Translations under genes and position numbers: made by a program
Assembly (NCBI RefSeq): GCF_042666235.1
Contig: NZ_JBHTFQ010000007.1
Coordinates: forward strand, 124,001 to 188,000
Length of the DNA: 64,000 nt
Source of the DNA: Halodurantibacterium daqingensis
GTDB lineage: Bacteria > Pseudomonadota > Alphaproteobacteria > Rhodobacterales > Rhodobacteraceae
Direction of reading: 5' to 3'
In this document: positions 7,039-15,267 of the stretch, piece after piece
Layout: every line of letters begins with the position of its first letter
How positions within the stretch are numbered: position 1 is the stretch's first letter
The notes under the pieces: model-generated
Told to the model about the DNA's origin: nothing
Seen by the model: the letters and a program-made list of their open reading frames with translations, nothing else
The model's database searches: none

Positions 7039-9681
7039 ATGGCCAGCGACAGGGATCCCACCGAAGGCAGGGGCCGCCGCTTTTCCGAGGATGAGCTTCA
7101 GGATCTGGTGGCAAGCACGGATTCCGGGGCCCGCGCGCCCGACAGCCGGGCGGTGGCGCTGTTCATCGCCGTTGTCGCCTTCAGCTGGTCGCTGTTCCAG
7201 CTCTGGATCGCCCAGCCGCAGCTGTGGTTCGGCCAATATGTGCAGGTGCTGAATTCGGCGCAGACCCGGCCCCTGCACCTTGCCTTCGCGCTGTTGCTGG
7301 CCTTCCTTGCCTATCCCGCATACAAGACCGCGCCGCGCAACCGCGTGCCGCTTTATGACTGGGTGCTGGGCCTTCTGGCGGCGGCCACGGCCTTTTATGT
7401 CTTCTGGTATGCGCGCGAGATTTCGCTGACCGCACGGGCCGGGCGGCCGACGCAGGAACAGATCATCGTCGGCTCGATCGGCATCGTCCTGCTGCTCGAG
7501 GCATCGCGCCGCGCACTCGGGCCGGCGCTGACGGTCGTGGGCGCGGTATTCCTTGCCTATTCCTATCTGGGGCAGGGCTGGCTGATCCCCGAGATCATCG
7601 AGCACAACGGCCTCTCGTTCACCTCGATCATCAACACGCAGTGGCTTGATACGGCGGGCGTGTTCGGCATCCCCCTGGGCGTGTCTACGGCCTTTGTGTT
7701 CCTCTTCGTGCTGTTCGGCTCGCTGCTCGACAAGGCAGGGGCCGGCAACTACTTCATCAAGCTGGCGTTTGCGGGCCTTGGCCACCTTCGCGGCGGGCCT
7801 GCGAAGGCTGCTGTTGTCGGTTCGGGGATGACGGGGCTGATTTCGGGCTCGTCCATTGCCAATGTCGTGACCACCGGCACCTTCACCATTCCCCTGATGA
7901 AACGCGTGGGCTTCACTTCGGAAAAGGCGGGCGCGGTCGAGGTCGCCTCGTCGGTCAACGGGCAGATCATGCCCCCGGTCATGGGGGCGGCCGCCTTCCT
8001 GATGGTGGAATTCGTGGGCATTTCCTACCTTCAGGTCATCAAGCACGCCTTCATTCCGGCCGTGATCTCCTACATCGCACTGATCTACATCGTGCATCTG
8101 GAGGCGTTGAAAACCAACATGCCGGCTCTGGGCGAGGCGCGCAGCCTGCTGCAGATGTTCCTCAAGATCGCGATCGGGTTCGTGGTGGCCGGTGCGGCCT
8201 TCACCGGCGTCATCTATGCGATCGGTGCGCTTCGATCGCTGACGCCGGGCCTGTCCGACCCGATCGTGCTGGCGGTGATCCTGGTGCTTTACGTGCTGGC
8301 CGTGCGCGTTTCGGCGATGCGGCCCGATCTGGAGCTGGACGACCCGAACGCCAAGCGGATCTCGCTTCCCACAGTGGCCGAGGTGTTTCCCACCGGCATC
8401 CACTTCCTGCTGCCGATCCTGGTTCTGGTCTGGTTTCTCATGGTCGAACGCCAGTCGCCTGCCAAATCGGCCTTCTATGCGGTCGCGATGATGCTGTTCA
8501 TCATCATCACCCAGCGACCGATCAAGGCGATGTTCCGACGTGGGGCCGTCGCTGCCGAAACCCGGGCGGGTTTTGCCGATCTGGTCGAGGGGATGATCGC
8601 GGGCGCGCGCAACATGATCGGGATCGGGGTGGCCACGGCCGCCGCCGGGATCATCGTTGCGACCGTCACCCGGACGCCGATCGGGACCGAACTGGCCGGG
8701 CTGGTCGAGCAGCTTTCGGGCGGGCATCTTTTCATCATGCTCGTGCTTGTCGGGGTCTTTTCGCTGATCCTGGGCATGGGCCTGCCGACGACGGCCAACT
8801 ACATCGTCGTCTCGTCGCTGATGGCAAGCGTGGTGGTCAGCCTCGGCGCGCAGGAAGGACTGATCGTCCCGCTGATCGCGGCGCATCTTTTCGTGTTCTA
8901 TTTCGGTATCATGGCGGATGTGACACCGCCGGTGGGCCTGGCGAGCTTTGCCGCGGCGGCCGTATCGGGGGGCGATCCGATCAAGACCGGCTTTACCGCC
9001 TTCTTCTACAGCCTCCGGACCGTCGCGCTGCCGTTTCTCTTCATCTACAACCCGACACTGATCCTTTACGGGATCGATCTTGGCACCGCGGCGGGGCTTT
9101 TCCAGGCGGCAGTGGTCTTTGTGACGGCGACAGTGGCGATGCTTCTGTTCGCGGCCGCTACGCAGGGCTATTTCCTCGCGCCCTCGCGGTTCTATGAAAG
9201 CGCAGCGTTGCTTCTGGTGGCCTTCACGCTGTTCGTGCCGAACTTCTGGCTGAACCAGATCCAGCCGCCCTTCGAGGAAACCCCGCCCGCCCGGTTCGAG
9301 CAGGTTCTGGACGAGGCCGAGCCCGGAGAACAGGTGCGGTTCGTCGTGCGGGGGCCGGATTTCGTGACCGGGGCAACCACGCAGACGACGCTTGTCTATC
9401 GCGTCACCGACGACACGCCCCCCAGCGGGCGGGCCGATGCCGCGGGCCTGTTCCTGATGCCCGAGGGCGACCGGATGCTGCTGGAAGAACCGATGTTCGG
9501 AAGCACCTATCAGCAGCAGATGCAGGGCTTCGATTTCTACGGCAGTGATCCGGTCGAGATCGTGAGCGTGCAGTCCCCGGCCGACCGGTTGCCCAAGCAG
9601 GTGTTCTACATTCCGGCGCTGCTGCTGTTGGGGCTTGTGGTGGTGCTGCAACGGCGTCGACAGACGCAGCCTGCGTTCTGA
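7039..9681 (+). CDS. TRAP transporter permease, fused 4TM/12TM (TAXI type)
   Basis: 880 residues. A short cytoplasmic N-terminus leads into a DctQ-like four-helix region and then the large DctM-like region, fused in one chain as is usual for TAXI systems. Diagnostic segments include GSGMTGLISGSSIANVVTTG, EVASSVNGQIMPPVMGAAAF and LGMGLPTTANYIVVS. The C-terminal 180 residues carry a soluble domain (PPFEETPPARFEQVLDEAEPG onward) and a final helix, matching the DUF3394-type extension of this permease family. The protein drives sodium- or proton-coupled uptake of the ligand bound by the preceding receptor. A universal stress protein gene follows after 12 bases. Confidence 0.92.
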   Translation: MASDRDPTEGRGRRFSEDELQDLVASTDSGARAPDSRAVALFIAVVAFSWSLFQLWIAQPQLWFGQYVQVLNSAQTRPLHLAFALLLAFLAYPAYKTAPRNRVPLYDWVLGLLAAATAFYVFWYAREISLTARAGRPTQEQIIVGSIGIVLLLEASRRALGPALTVVGAVFLAYSYLGQGWLIPEIIEHNGLSFTSIINTQWLDTAGVFGIPLGVSTAFVFLFVLFGSLLDKAGAGNYFIKLAFAGLGHLRGGPAKAAVVGSGMTGLISGSSIANVVTTGTFTIPLMKRVGFTSEKAGAVEVASSVNGQIMPPVMGAAAFLMVEFVGISYLQVIKHAFIPAVISYIALIYIVHLEALKTNMPALGEARSLLQMFLKIAIGFVVAGAAFTGVIYAIGALRSLTPGLSDPIVLAVILVLYVLAVRVSAMRPDLELDDPNAKRISLPTVAEVFPTGIHFLLPILVLVWFLMVERQSPAKSAFYAVAMMLFIIITQRPIKAMFRRGAVAAETRAGFADLVEGMIAGARNMIGIGVATAAAGIIVATVTRTPIGTELAGLVEQLSGGHLFIMLVLVGVFSLILGMGLPTTANYIVVSSLMASVVVSLGAQEGLIVPLIAAHLFVFYFGIMADVTPPVGLASFAAAAVSGGDPIKTGFTAFFYSLRTVALPFLFIYNPTLILYGIDLGTAAGLFQAAVVFVTATVAMLLFAAATQGYFLAPSRFYESAALLLVAFTLFVPNFWLNQIQPPFEETPPARFEQVLDEAEPGEQVRFVVRGPDFVTGATTQTTLVYRVTDDTPPSGRADAAGLFLMPEGDRMLLEEPMFGSTYQQQMQGFDFYGSDPVEIVSVQSPADRLPKQVFYIPALLLLGLVVVLQRRRQTQPAF

Positions 9682-9693
9682 AAAGGGGCTGTC

Positions 9694-10122
9694 ATGCTGA
9701 AGACCATCCTTCTGCCTGTCGATCTCTCGGATGAGAAAAGCTGGAAAGGTCCCTTGCGCGTTGCCCTCGACCAGGCACGCCTGCATGGGGCGGTGCTGCA
9801 TGTGGTTTCGGTCCTGCCCGATTTCGGTCTAGCGGCGGTGGGCACGTTCTTTCGCAAGGGGTTCGAGAAGGAAGCCCTGCGCGCCCTTGGCGCGGCCCTG
9901 TCCGACTGGGTCGAGGCGCATGTGCCGGACGAAGTCGAGGTGCATCCCCATGTGCTGCATGGCTCGATCTATGACGAGATCCTGCGTGCGGCCGACAAGG
10001 TCGGGGCGGATCTGATCGTTCTGGGCGCACACCGTCCGGAACTGAAGGATTACCTGCTGGGGCAGAATGCCGCGCGCGTCGTGCGGCACGCGCGCCAGTC
10101 TGTCTATGTCGTAAGGGACTGA
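9694..10122 (+). CDS. Universal stress protein (UspA family)
   Basis: 142 residues starting MLKTILLPVDLSDEKSW. The nucleotide-binding pattern GADLIVLGAHRPELKDYLLGQNAARVVRHARQSV matches the G-2x-G-9x-G-S/N signature of ATP-binding Usp proteins in modified form (Gly, then GQNA). It is placed 12 bases after the TRAP permease with an AAAAGGGG ribosome-binding site. By analogy to TeaD, the Usp protein that modulates the ectoine TRAP transporter TeaABC of Halomonas, it may tune this transporter; that is inference from gene order. Its stop overlaps the aminotransferase start. Confidence 0.9.
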   Translation: MLKTILLPVDLSDEKSWKGPLRVALDQARLHGAVLHVVSVLPDFGLAAVGTFFRKGFEKEALRALGAALSDWVEAHVPDEVEVHPHVLHGSIYDEILRAADKVGADLIVLGAHRPELKDYLLGQNAARVVRHARQSVYVVRD

Positions 10123-11453
10123 TGATGCCGGATCATGTGTTTGGCCGCAGCACCGGGACGGTGCTGCCGAGGGCGGTGCGTGGGGATGGCTGCTACATCA
10201 TCGACGAGGCAGGGCGCCGCTATCTGGACGGGTCGGGTGGCGCGGCGGTGTCCTGCCTTGGCCATTCTGACGCCGAGGTGCGCGCCGCGCTGCATGAACA
10301 GCTTGATGCGCTGGCCTTTGCCCATACCGGTTTCTTCACCACCGCGGCGGCCGAAGCACTTGCCGACCTTCTGATCGACCATGCGCCGCCGGGGCTGGAG
10401 CGGGTCTATCTGGTTTCGGGCGGGTCCGAGGCGGTCGAGGCGGCGCTGAAGCTTGCCCGGCAGTACTTCCTTGAAACCGGCGCCCCGCAACGCCACCGCG
10501 TCATCGCGCGTCGGCAAAGCTATCACGGCAACACGCTGGGCGCGCTTGCGGCTGGCGGAAATGCCTGGCGGCGGCAGCAGTTTGCGCCGCTGCTGGCCGA
10601 GACGAGCCACATCAGCCCCTGCTATGCCTATCGCGACAGTGCCGAGGGCGAAAGCCCCGAGGAGTACGGGCTGCGCGTCGCCAACGAGCTTGAGGCAGAG
10701 ATCCTGCGCCTTGGCCCCGAGACGGTCATGGCCTTCATCGCCGAACCGGTTGTGGGCGCGACGCTCGGCGCGGTTCCGGCGGTGCCGGGATACTTCCGCC
10801 GCATCCGCGAGATCTGCGACCACTACGGCGTTCTGCTGATCCTGGATGAGGTGATGTGCGGCATGGGCCGCACCGGGCATCTTTTCGCCTGCGCCGAGGA
10901 CGGGATCGAACCGGACATGATTACCATCGCCAAGGGGCTTGGCGCGGGGTATCAGCCAATCGGGGCGCTGCTCGCCTCTGGGCGGATCTATGACGCGATC
11001 GCTGCAGGAAGCGGCTTTTTCCAGCACGGCCACACTTACATGGGGCACGCCATGGCGGCGGCAGGCGCGCATGCGGTTCTTTCGGCGATCCTCGGGCGCG
11101 GGCTGTTGCCGCGGGTGGTCACGCAGGGTCAGCGGCTTGACGCTGCCTTGCGCAGCGCCTTCGACACGCATCCGCATATCGGCGACATCCGGGGCAGGGG
11201 CCTGTTTCTGGGGCTTGAGCTTGTGGCCGACAAGGCGACCAAGGCGCCTTTCGAGCCGGAGCGCAAGCTGCACGCGCGCATCAAGGCTGCTGCGTTCGAG
11301 GCCGGGCTGATCTGCTATCCGATGGGCGGCACGATCGACGGTCGCCGGGGCGATCACGTGCTTCTTGCCCCGCCGTTCATCATCAGCGATGACCAGATCG
11401 ACGAGCTGGTGGACAAGCTGTCGCGGGCGGTGGCGGTGGCGCTGGCAACCTGA
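10122..11453 (+). CDS. Class III PLP-dependent aminotransferase
   Basis: 443 residues of the aspartate-aminotransferase-superfamily class III type. Seen are the cofactor-contact motif VSGGSEAVEAALKLARQY, the aspartate motif LDEVMCGMGRTG (242-252) and the Schiff-base lysine K271 in TIAKGLGAGYQPIGA. The family includes omega-amino-acid:pyruvate and taurine transaminases; the exact substrate is unknown. Translational overlap with the Usp gene and proximity to the TAXI transporter suggest that it acts on the imported compound, possibly an amine or amino acid. Two adjacent ATGs (10122 and 10125) are possible starts. Confidence 0.88.
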   Translation: MMPDHVFGRSTGTVLPRAVRGDGCYIIDEAGRRYLDGSGGAAVSCLGHSDAEVRAALHEQLDALAFAHTGFFTTAAAEALADLLIDHAPPGLERVYLVSGGSEAVEAALKLARQYFLETGAPQRHRVIARRQSYHGNTLGALAAGGNAWRRQQFAPLLAETSHISPCYAYRDSAEGESPEEYGLRVANELEAEILRLGPETVMAFIAEPVVGATLGAVPAVPGYFRRIREICDHYGVLLILDEVMCGMGRTGHLFACAEDGIEPDMITIAKGLGAGYQPIGALLASGRIYDAIAAGSGFFQHGHTYMGHAMAAAGAHAVLSAILGRGLLPRVVTQGQRLDAALRSAFDTHPHIGDIRGRGLFLGLELVADKATKAPFEPERKLHARIKAAAFEAGLICYPMGGTIDGRRGDHVLLAPPFIISDDQIDELVDKLSRAVAVALAT

Positions 11454-11518
11454 CGCTGTGGACCTTGCGCAAGCGGCCTGCTACCTCTGACCGAGGTTGC
11501 AGCAAGGGCAGGTAGATC

Positions 11519-12094
11519 ATGCGCTATGTAAAATGGACGCTTCTGGTGCTGTTGATCGCCGTGATCGGCGGTTTTCTGCACTATACCCTGCCGCAGCGCG
11601 ATATCGTCCGGATCGTGGGCATCGAGAACCGCCGCATCGATACATCCACGGGCACCGGTTTTGTCACCAGCGACGGAACGCGGGATGTCCGCTTTGTTCT
11701 GGCGGTGCGGCCCAGTGGGCGCGAACTTGTCTATCGCAACGAAGATACCGGCTGGGGCTGGCCGCCCTATTTCAAGTTCAACAGCTCTACCCTGCAGGCA
11801 CGGGCGCAGAATTATGTCTCGACCTCGGCAAATCCGCAGTGGGTCGCGATCACGCATTATGGGTGGCGGTTGGAACTGTTCTCGATGTTCCCGAACGCGG
11901 TCCGCATTCGCCCGGTCGAAGGTCCGGACGTCACGCTGGTGCCCTGGGGACCGATTGTCATCCTGACCATCCTCGCTGCACTGATGCTGCTGGTCTGGCG
12001 GCTTTGGGTGCGGTTTCGCGAGAACCGGCTCGAGCCGTTCTGGGACGGCATCGCCGAACGCCGCGACGCGCGCCGCCGGGCGCGCCGCCGCTAG
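11519..12094 (+). CDS. DUF1523 family membrane protein
   Basis: 191 residues. The N-terminal helix (KWTLLVLLIAVIGGFLHYTLPQ) is followed by the family's typical IVRIVGIENRRIDT and DVRFVLAVRPSG segments, a second helix at about 150-170 and a very basic Arg-rich C-terminus. DUF1523 proteins are common in Rhodobacteraceae and have no known function. It stands alone between the aminotransferase and the convergent pha operon, ending five bases from the phaG stop. Confidence 0.8.
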   Translation: MRYVKWTLLVLLIAVIGGFLHYTLPQRDIVRIVGIENRRIDTSTGTGFVTSDGTRDVRFVLAVRPSGRELVYRNEDTGWGWPPYFKFNSSTLQARAQNYVSTSANPQWVAITHYGWRLELFSMFPNAVRIRPVEGPDVTLVPWGPIVILTILAALMLLVWRLWVRFRENRLEPFWDGIAERRDARRRARRR

Positions 12095-12098
12095 GGCA

Positions 12099-12488
12099 TC
12101 AGCCGCGCGGGCGCTGTGGCGTCCGGTCGGCCTCGGCGGTCGCTTCCTGTCCGGCCCAGCCCTTTGGCCGCCCGGTAGGGGGAAGATCTGCGGGGGTCAT
12201 GTTGCGATGCAGCCAGGCCTTGGCAATGAAATGCGCAACGATGGGTGCCGTCAGGAACAGGAACAGCGTGATCATCAGTTCGTGGAAGGAAAAGCCGCCG
12301 CCGAGCACCGCGAAATAGATCATCGAGCCCACCAGCACGCCGCCCACGCCCAGCGTCGTGGCCTTGGTGGGGGCATGCAGGCGTGTCATGGGATCGGGCA
12401 GCTTGATGAGCCCGTAAGAACCCACCAGCCCGAACAATCCGCTGATGACCAGAAGGGCCGATATCAGGATTTCTGCGATCAGGATCAT
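12099..12488 (-). CDS. phaG: Monovalent cation/H+ antiporter subunit G
   Basis: 129 residues with three membrane helices. The conserved core GSYGLIKLPDPMTRLHAPTKATTLG identifies the MnhG/MrpG/PhaG family, and a charged C-terminal tail follows. It is the last gene of the seven-subunit Mrp-type antiporter operon, which exchanges Na+ or K+ for protons and serves pH and salt homeostasis. The ATG at 12488 lies seven bases after the phaF stop. Confidence 0.92.
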   Translation of the reverse strand: MILIAEILISALLVISGLFGLVGSYGLIKLPDPMTRLHAPTKATTLGVGGVLVGSMIYFAVLGGGFSFHELMITLFLFLTAPIVAHFIAKAWLHRNMTPADLPPTGRPKGWAGQEATAEADRTPQRPRG

Positions 12489-12495
12489 TGCACCC

Positions 12496-12765
12496 TCACT
12501 CGATGATATCGCCGCGAAGCATGAACTTGCAGTAGGCCACGGTCGAGACGAAGCCCACCATGGCGAACAGCATCGACGCCTCGAAATAGACGGCGGTGCC
12601 CTTTGCAACGCCGTACAGGATCAGGATCGCGATGGAATTGATGACCATCGTATCCAGGGCCAGAACCCGGTCGCCGACGCCCGAAGCACGTGCGAGGTGC
12701 CAGAGATTCAGCAGAAGCGCCAGGCCGAAGCAGCCAAAGGCAAAATAAAGCGCATAGGTGATCAC
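12496..12765 (-). CDS. phaF: Monovalent cation/H+ antiporter subunit F
   Basis: 89 residues with three membrane helices; DRVLALDTMVINSIAILIL is the MnhF/MrpF/PhaF signature. It starts with GTG at 12765, inside the end of phaE (four-base overlap), with an AAGGAG site eight bases upstream, so translation is coupled. It is part of the small-subunit group of the Mrp complex. Confidence 0.92.
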   Translation of the reverse strand: MITYALYFAFGCFGLALLLNLWHLARASGVGDRVLALDTMVINSIAILILYGVAKGTAVYFEASMLFAMVGFVSTVAYCKFMLRGDIIE

Positions 12766-13253
12766 AGGAAAATCTCCTTGAGCCGGCGTTCGTAGCGATG
12801 CTTGATTTCGTCGCGGACCGCATCCGGATCGGGTGCGTCGAGGCAATGCACCAGGATGGCGCGGCCATCGGCCGAGATGTCGCTCGAAACAGTGCCCGGC
12901 GTCATGGTGATCGTGCCGGCCAGGATGGTGATCGCCTCGGGCGAACGAAGCTCAAGCGGAACGGTGATCCATGCGGGGCGCATGTCCTCGTTGCGCTTGA
13001 ACAGGATCGTCTTGGCGACGACGACATTCGCGACCACGATATCCCAGAGCACCACCAGCACATATTCGATGATCATCGGCCAGTTGCGCAGCACCGGACG
13101 GTCAGGCCAGTAGGGGGCGGTGACAATCGGGATGATGACGCCAAGGATCAGGCCGAACACGATGCCGCCCAGGGACACGTTGTTCATGAGCATGAGCCAG
13201 ACCACTGTCAGAAGCAGTGTGAGCAGCGGATGTGGCAGGAACTTGCGGATCAT
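12762..13253 (-). CDS. phaE: Monovalent cation/H+ antiporter subunit E
   Basis: 163 residues from the ATG at 13253, preceded eight bases upstream by AAGGAG lying inside phaD; an adjacent GTG at 13256 is a less likely start. Two hydrophobic segments at the N-terminus, then the soluble region with ITILAGTITMTPGTVSSDI, the signature of MnhE/MrpE/PhaE. It overlaps phaD by one base and phaF by four bases. Confidence 0.92.
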   Translation of the reverse strand: MIRKFLPHPLLTLLLTVVWLMLMNNVSLGGIVFGLILGVIIPIVTAPYWPDRPVLRNWPMIIEYVLVVLWDIVVANVVVAKTILFKRNEDMRPAWITVPLELRSPEAITILAGTITMTPGTVSSDISADGRAILVHCLDAPDPDAVRDEIKHRYERRLKEIFL

Positions 13254-14929
13254 CACTCGGCTCCTTCCTCGGCTTCACGTTCGGCTTCGCCGCCGCTGTA
13301 GGCACCCGGAACGGTGCCCGGTTCCTCGCCGTCTGGCAACGCTGTCTGCGGGCCATCGGGCGGTAACGGCCCCTGGCCTTCGGGTTCACCGCTTTGCGGG
13401 ATCGGTGTGCCTTGGGCATCCATCGGTGGCAGCACCGCCTCGACATAGCCGCTCCGGTTATAAAGCTGGGCCGAGGTCGCCTCGATATAGCCCGTCAGCG
13501 GCCCGGCGAGGATCACCATCAACAGCATCGTTGCCGCAAGTCCGCCGGTCACGACCACCGGAAGCGCGCCCTGGGTCGGCACCTGGGCCGGCTCGCCGCC
13601 GACGGCATACGCCTTCCAGAACACTGTCGATCCGGCGCGCGCAAAGCCCACCACCGCGATCAGCGAGGTCACGAGGATAGCGGTGAAGATCACCACCATA
13701 TGTCCGCTGTCCCGTGCGGCATCGAGGATCAGAAGCTTTCCGATGAAGCCTGAAAGCGGCGGTAGCCCCGCCATGCCGATTGCGGCGACAAAGAACAGGG
13801 CCGCGATCAGCCCGTTCTGGGCAATCGGCGCGGCGGCCGTGATCGCCGCCCCCGCCGCGCCGCGCCGCGAGACCACAAGATCGGCGATCAGGAACAGCAC
13901 TGCCGCGGCAAAGGTCGAATGGACCATGTAGTAAAGTGCTGCCGTCGTCGCCTCGGGCGTAAAGAGGCCTATCGCCAGAAACAGCGTCCCCATCGAGCCG
14001 ATGACCGAGAACGAGATCAGCCGTCCAAGATGGGCCGAGCCGAGCACGCCCAGCATCCCGAGCGCCACCGTCACCACCGCAGCCGGGATAAGCCAGTCCG
14101 CGATCAGCGTGCCGATCATCGGCATGTCCGGGCCAAAGACCAGCGTGTACATCCGCAGGATGGCATAGGCACCTACCTTGGTCATGATCGCAAACAGGGC
14201 CGCCACTGGCGCCGGCGCATGGGTATAGGTGTTCGGAAGCCAGAAGTGCACCGGCACCACCGCTGCCTTGACCGCAAAGACCAGCAGCAGAAGCACCGCC
14301 CCCACACGCAGCAGCGCCGCGTCGCCTTCGGGAAGGGCCGCGACCCGTCCGGCCATGTCGGCCATGTTGAGCGTTCCCGTCATCCCGTAAAGGGTGCCAA
14401 GCGCGAACAGGAACAGCGCCGACCCTGCGAGGTTGAACACGACATATTGCACACCGGCGCGCAGCCGCAGCTTGCCGCCGCCGTGGATCATCAGCCCGTA
14501 GGAGGCGATCAGAAGGATCTCGAAGAACACGAACAGGTTGAAGGCGTCGCCGGTCAGAAAGGCGCCGTTGATCCCCATGAGCTGGAACTGGAACAAAGCG
14601 TGGAAGTGCTTGCCGCGCGCATCCCAGCCGGACCCAATCGCATAAAGCACGACCGCCACACCCAGGATCGCGGTCAGCATCAGCATCAGTGCCGAGAGCC
14701 GATCGAGCACCAGCACGATGCCGAACGGCGCCGGCCAGTTGCCCATCTCATAGACCTGGATCTCGCCGGTGGCGGCCTGGACGAACAGAAGCAGGGCGAT
14801 CACCAGCAGCGCAAGGCTGCCCACCACCGAAAAGATCCGCTGGAGCGAGAGTTCATGCCGCATCACCAGCACGATCAGCGGCGCAAGGATCGCCGGCAGG
14901 ATCACCGGCGCGAGGATCAGGTGGTTCAT
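13253..14929 (-). CDS. phaD: Monovalent cation/H+ antiporter subunit D
   Basis: 558 residues related to complex I subunits NuoM/NuoN. About 14 membrane helices; typical motifs are HFWLPNTYTHAPAPVAALFA and the conserved Lys region AVKAAVVPVHFW thought to line the ion path. The last 60 or so residues form a Pro/Gly/Glu-rich tail that is probably disordered and cytoplasmic and longer than in most family members. Four-base overlap with phaC. Confidence 0.94.
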   Translation of the reverse strand: MNHLILAPVILPAILAPLIVLVMRHELSLQRIFSVVGSLALLVIALLLFVQAATGEIQVYEMGNWPAPFGIVLVLDRLSALMLMLTAILGVAVVLYAIGSGWDARGKHFHALFQFQLMGINGAFLTGDAFNLFVFFEILLIASYGLMIHGGGKLRLRAGVQYVVFNLAGSALFLFALGTLYGMTGTLNMADMAGRVAALPEGDAALLRVGAVLLLLVFAVKAAVVPVHFWLPNTYTHAPAPVAALFAIMTKVGAYAILRMYTLVFGPDMPMIGTLIADWLIPAAVVTVALGMLGVLGSAHLGRLISFSVIGSMGTLFLAIGLFTPEATTAALYYMVHSTFAAAVLFLIADLVVSRRGAAGAAITAAAPIAQNGLIAALFFVAAIGMAGLPPLSGFIGKLLILDAARDSGHMVVIFTAILVTSLIAVVGFARAGSTVFWKAYAVGGEPAQVPTQGALPVVVTGGLAATMLLMVILAGPLTGYIEATSAQLYNRSGYVEAVLPPMDAQGTPIPQSGEPEGQGPLPPDGPQTALPDGEEPGTVPGAYSGGEAEREAEEGAE

Positions 14930-15267
14930 GTCCGATCCCCTTTGGTTTCGTCAGTCATGTCGATCTCGTCAGTGCCGGATTCGAGGTAGGCGCCAAGCGC
15001 CAGCATCACGACGACCGCCGTCATGCCGAAGGCGATCACGATGGCCGTCAGCACCAGCGCCTGCGGCAACGGGTCCGAATAGGGACCCTCGGCCAGCAGC
15101 ACCGGCGGCTGGTTTATCGCAAGCCGCCCCGTGGCGAACAGAAACACGTTCACGGCGTAGGACAGCATTGCGGTGCCAAGAACGACCGGAAAGGTGCGCA
15201 GCCGCAGGATAAGATAGATGGCAGCCGCCGTCAGAACGCCCACGGCGAGGGCAACGATCAGTTCCAT
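14926..15267 (-). CDS. phaC: Monovalent cation/H+ antiporter subunit C
   Basis: 113 residues, a NuoK-like three-helix protein. LGTAMLSYAVNVFLFATGRL and DPLPQALVLTAIVIAFGMTA are MnhC/MrpC/PhaC signatures. Its ATG shares a base with the phaAB stop (TGATG) and its stop overlaps phaD by four bases. The symbol follows the rhizobial pha antiporter nomenclature and must not be confused with polyhydroxyalkanoate synthase phaC. Confidence 0.93.
   Translation of the reverse strand: MELIVALAVGVLTAAAIYLILRLRTFPVVLGTAMLSYAVNVFLFATGRLAINQPPVLLAEGPYSDPLPQALVLTAIVIAFGMTAVVVMLALGAYLESGTDEIDMTDETKGDRT

Noticed and set aside
6274..9801. An 1175-codon open frame on the minus strand opposite the TAXI binding-protein and TRAP permease genes
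   Set aside because: It is rich in His, Arg, Gln and Asp with no domain, as expected for the antisense frame of GC-rich membrane protein genes; the plus strand carries clear TRAP genes.
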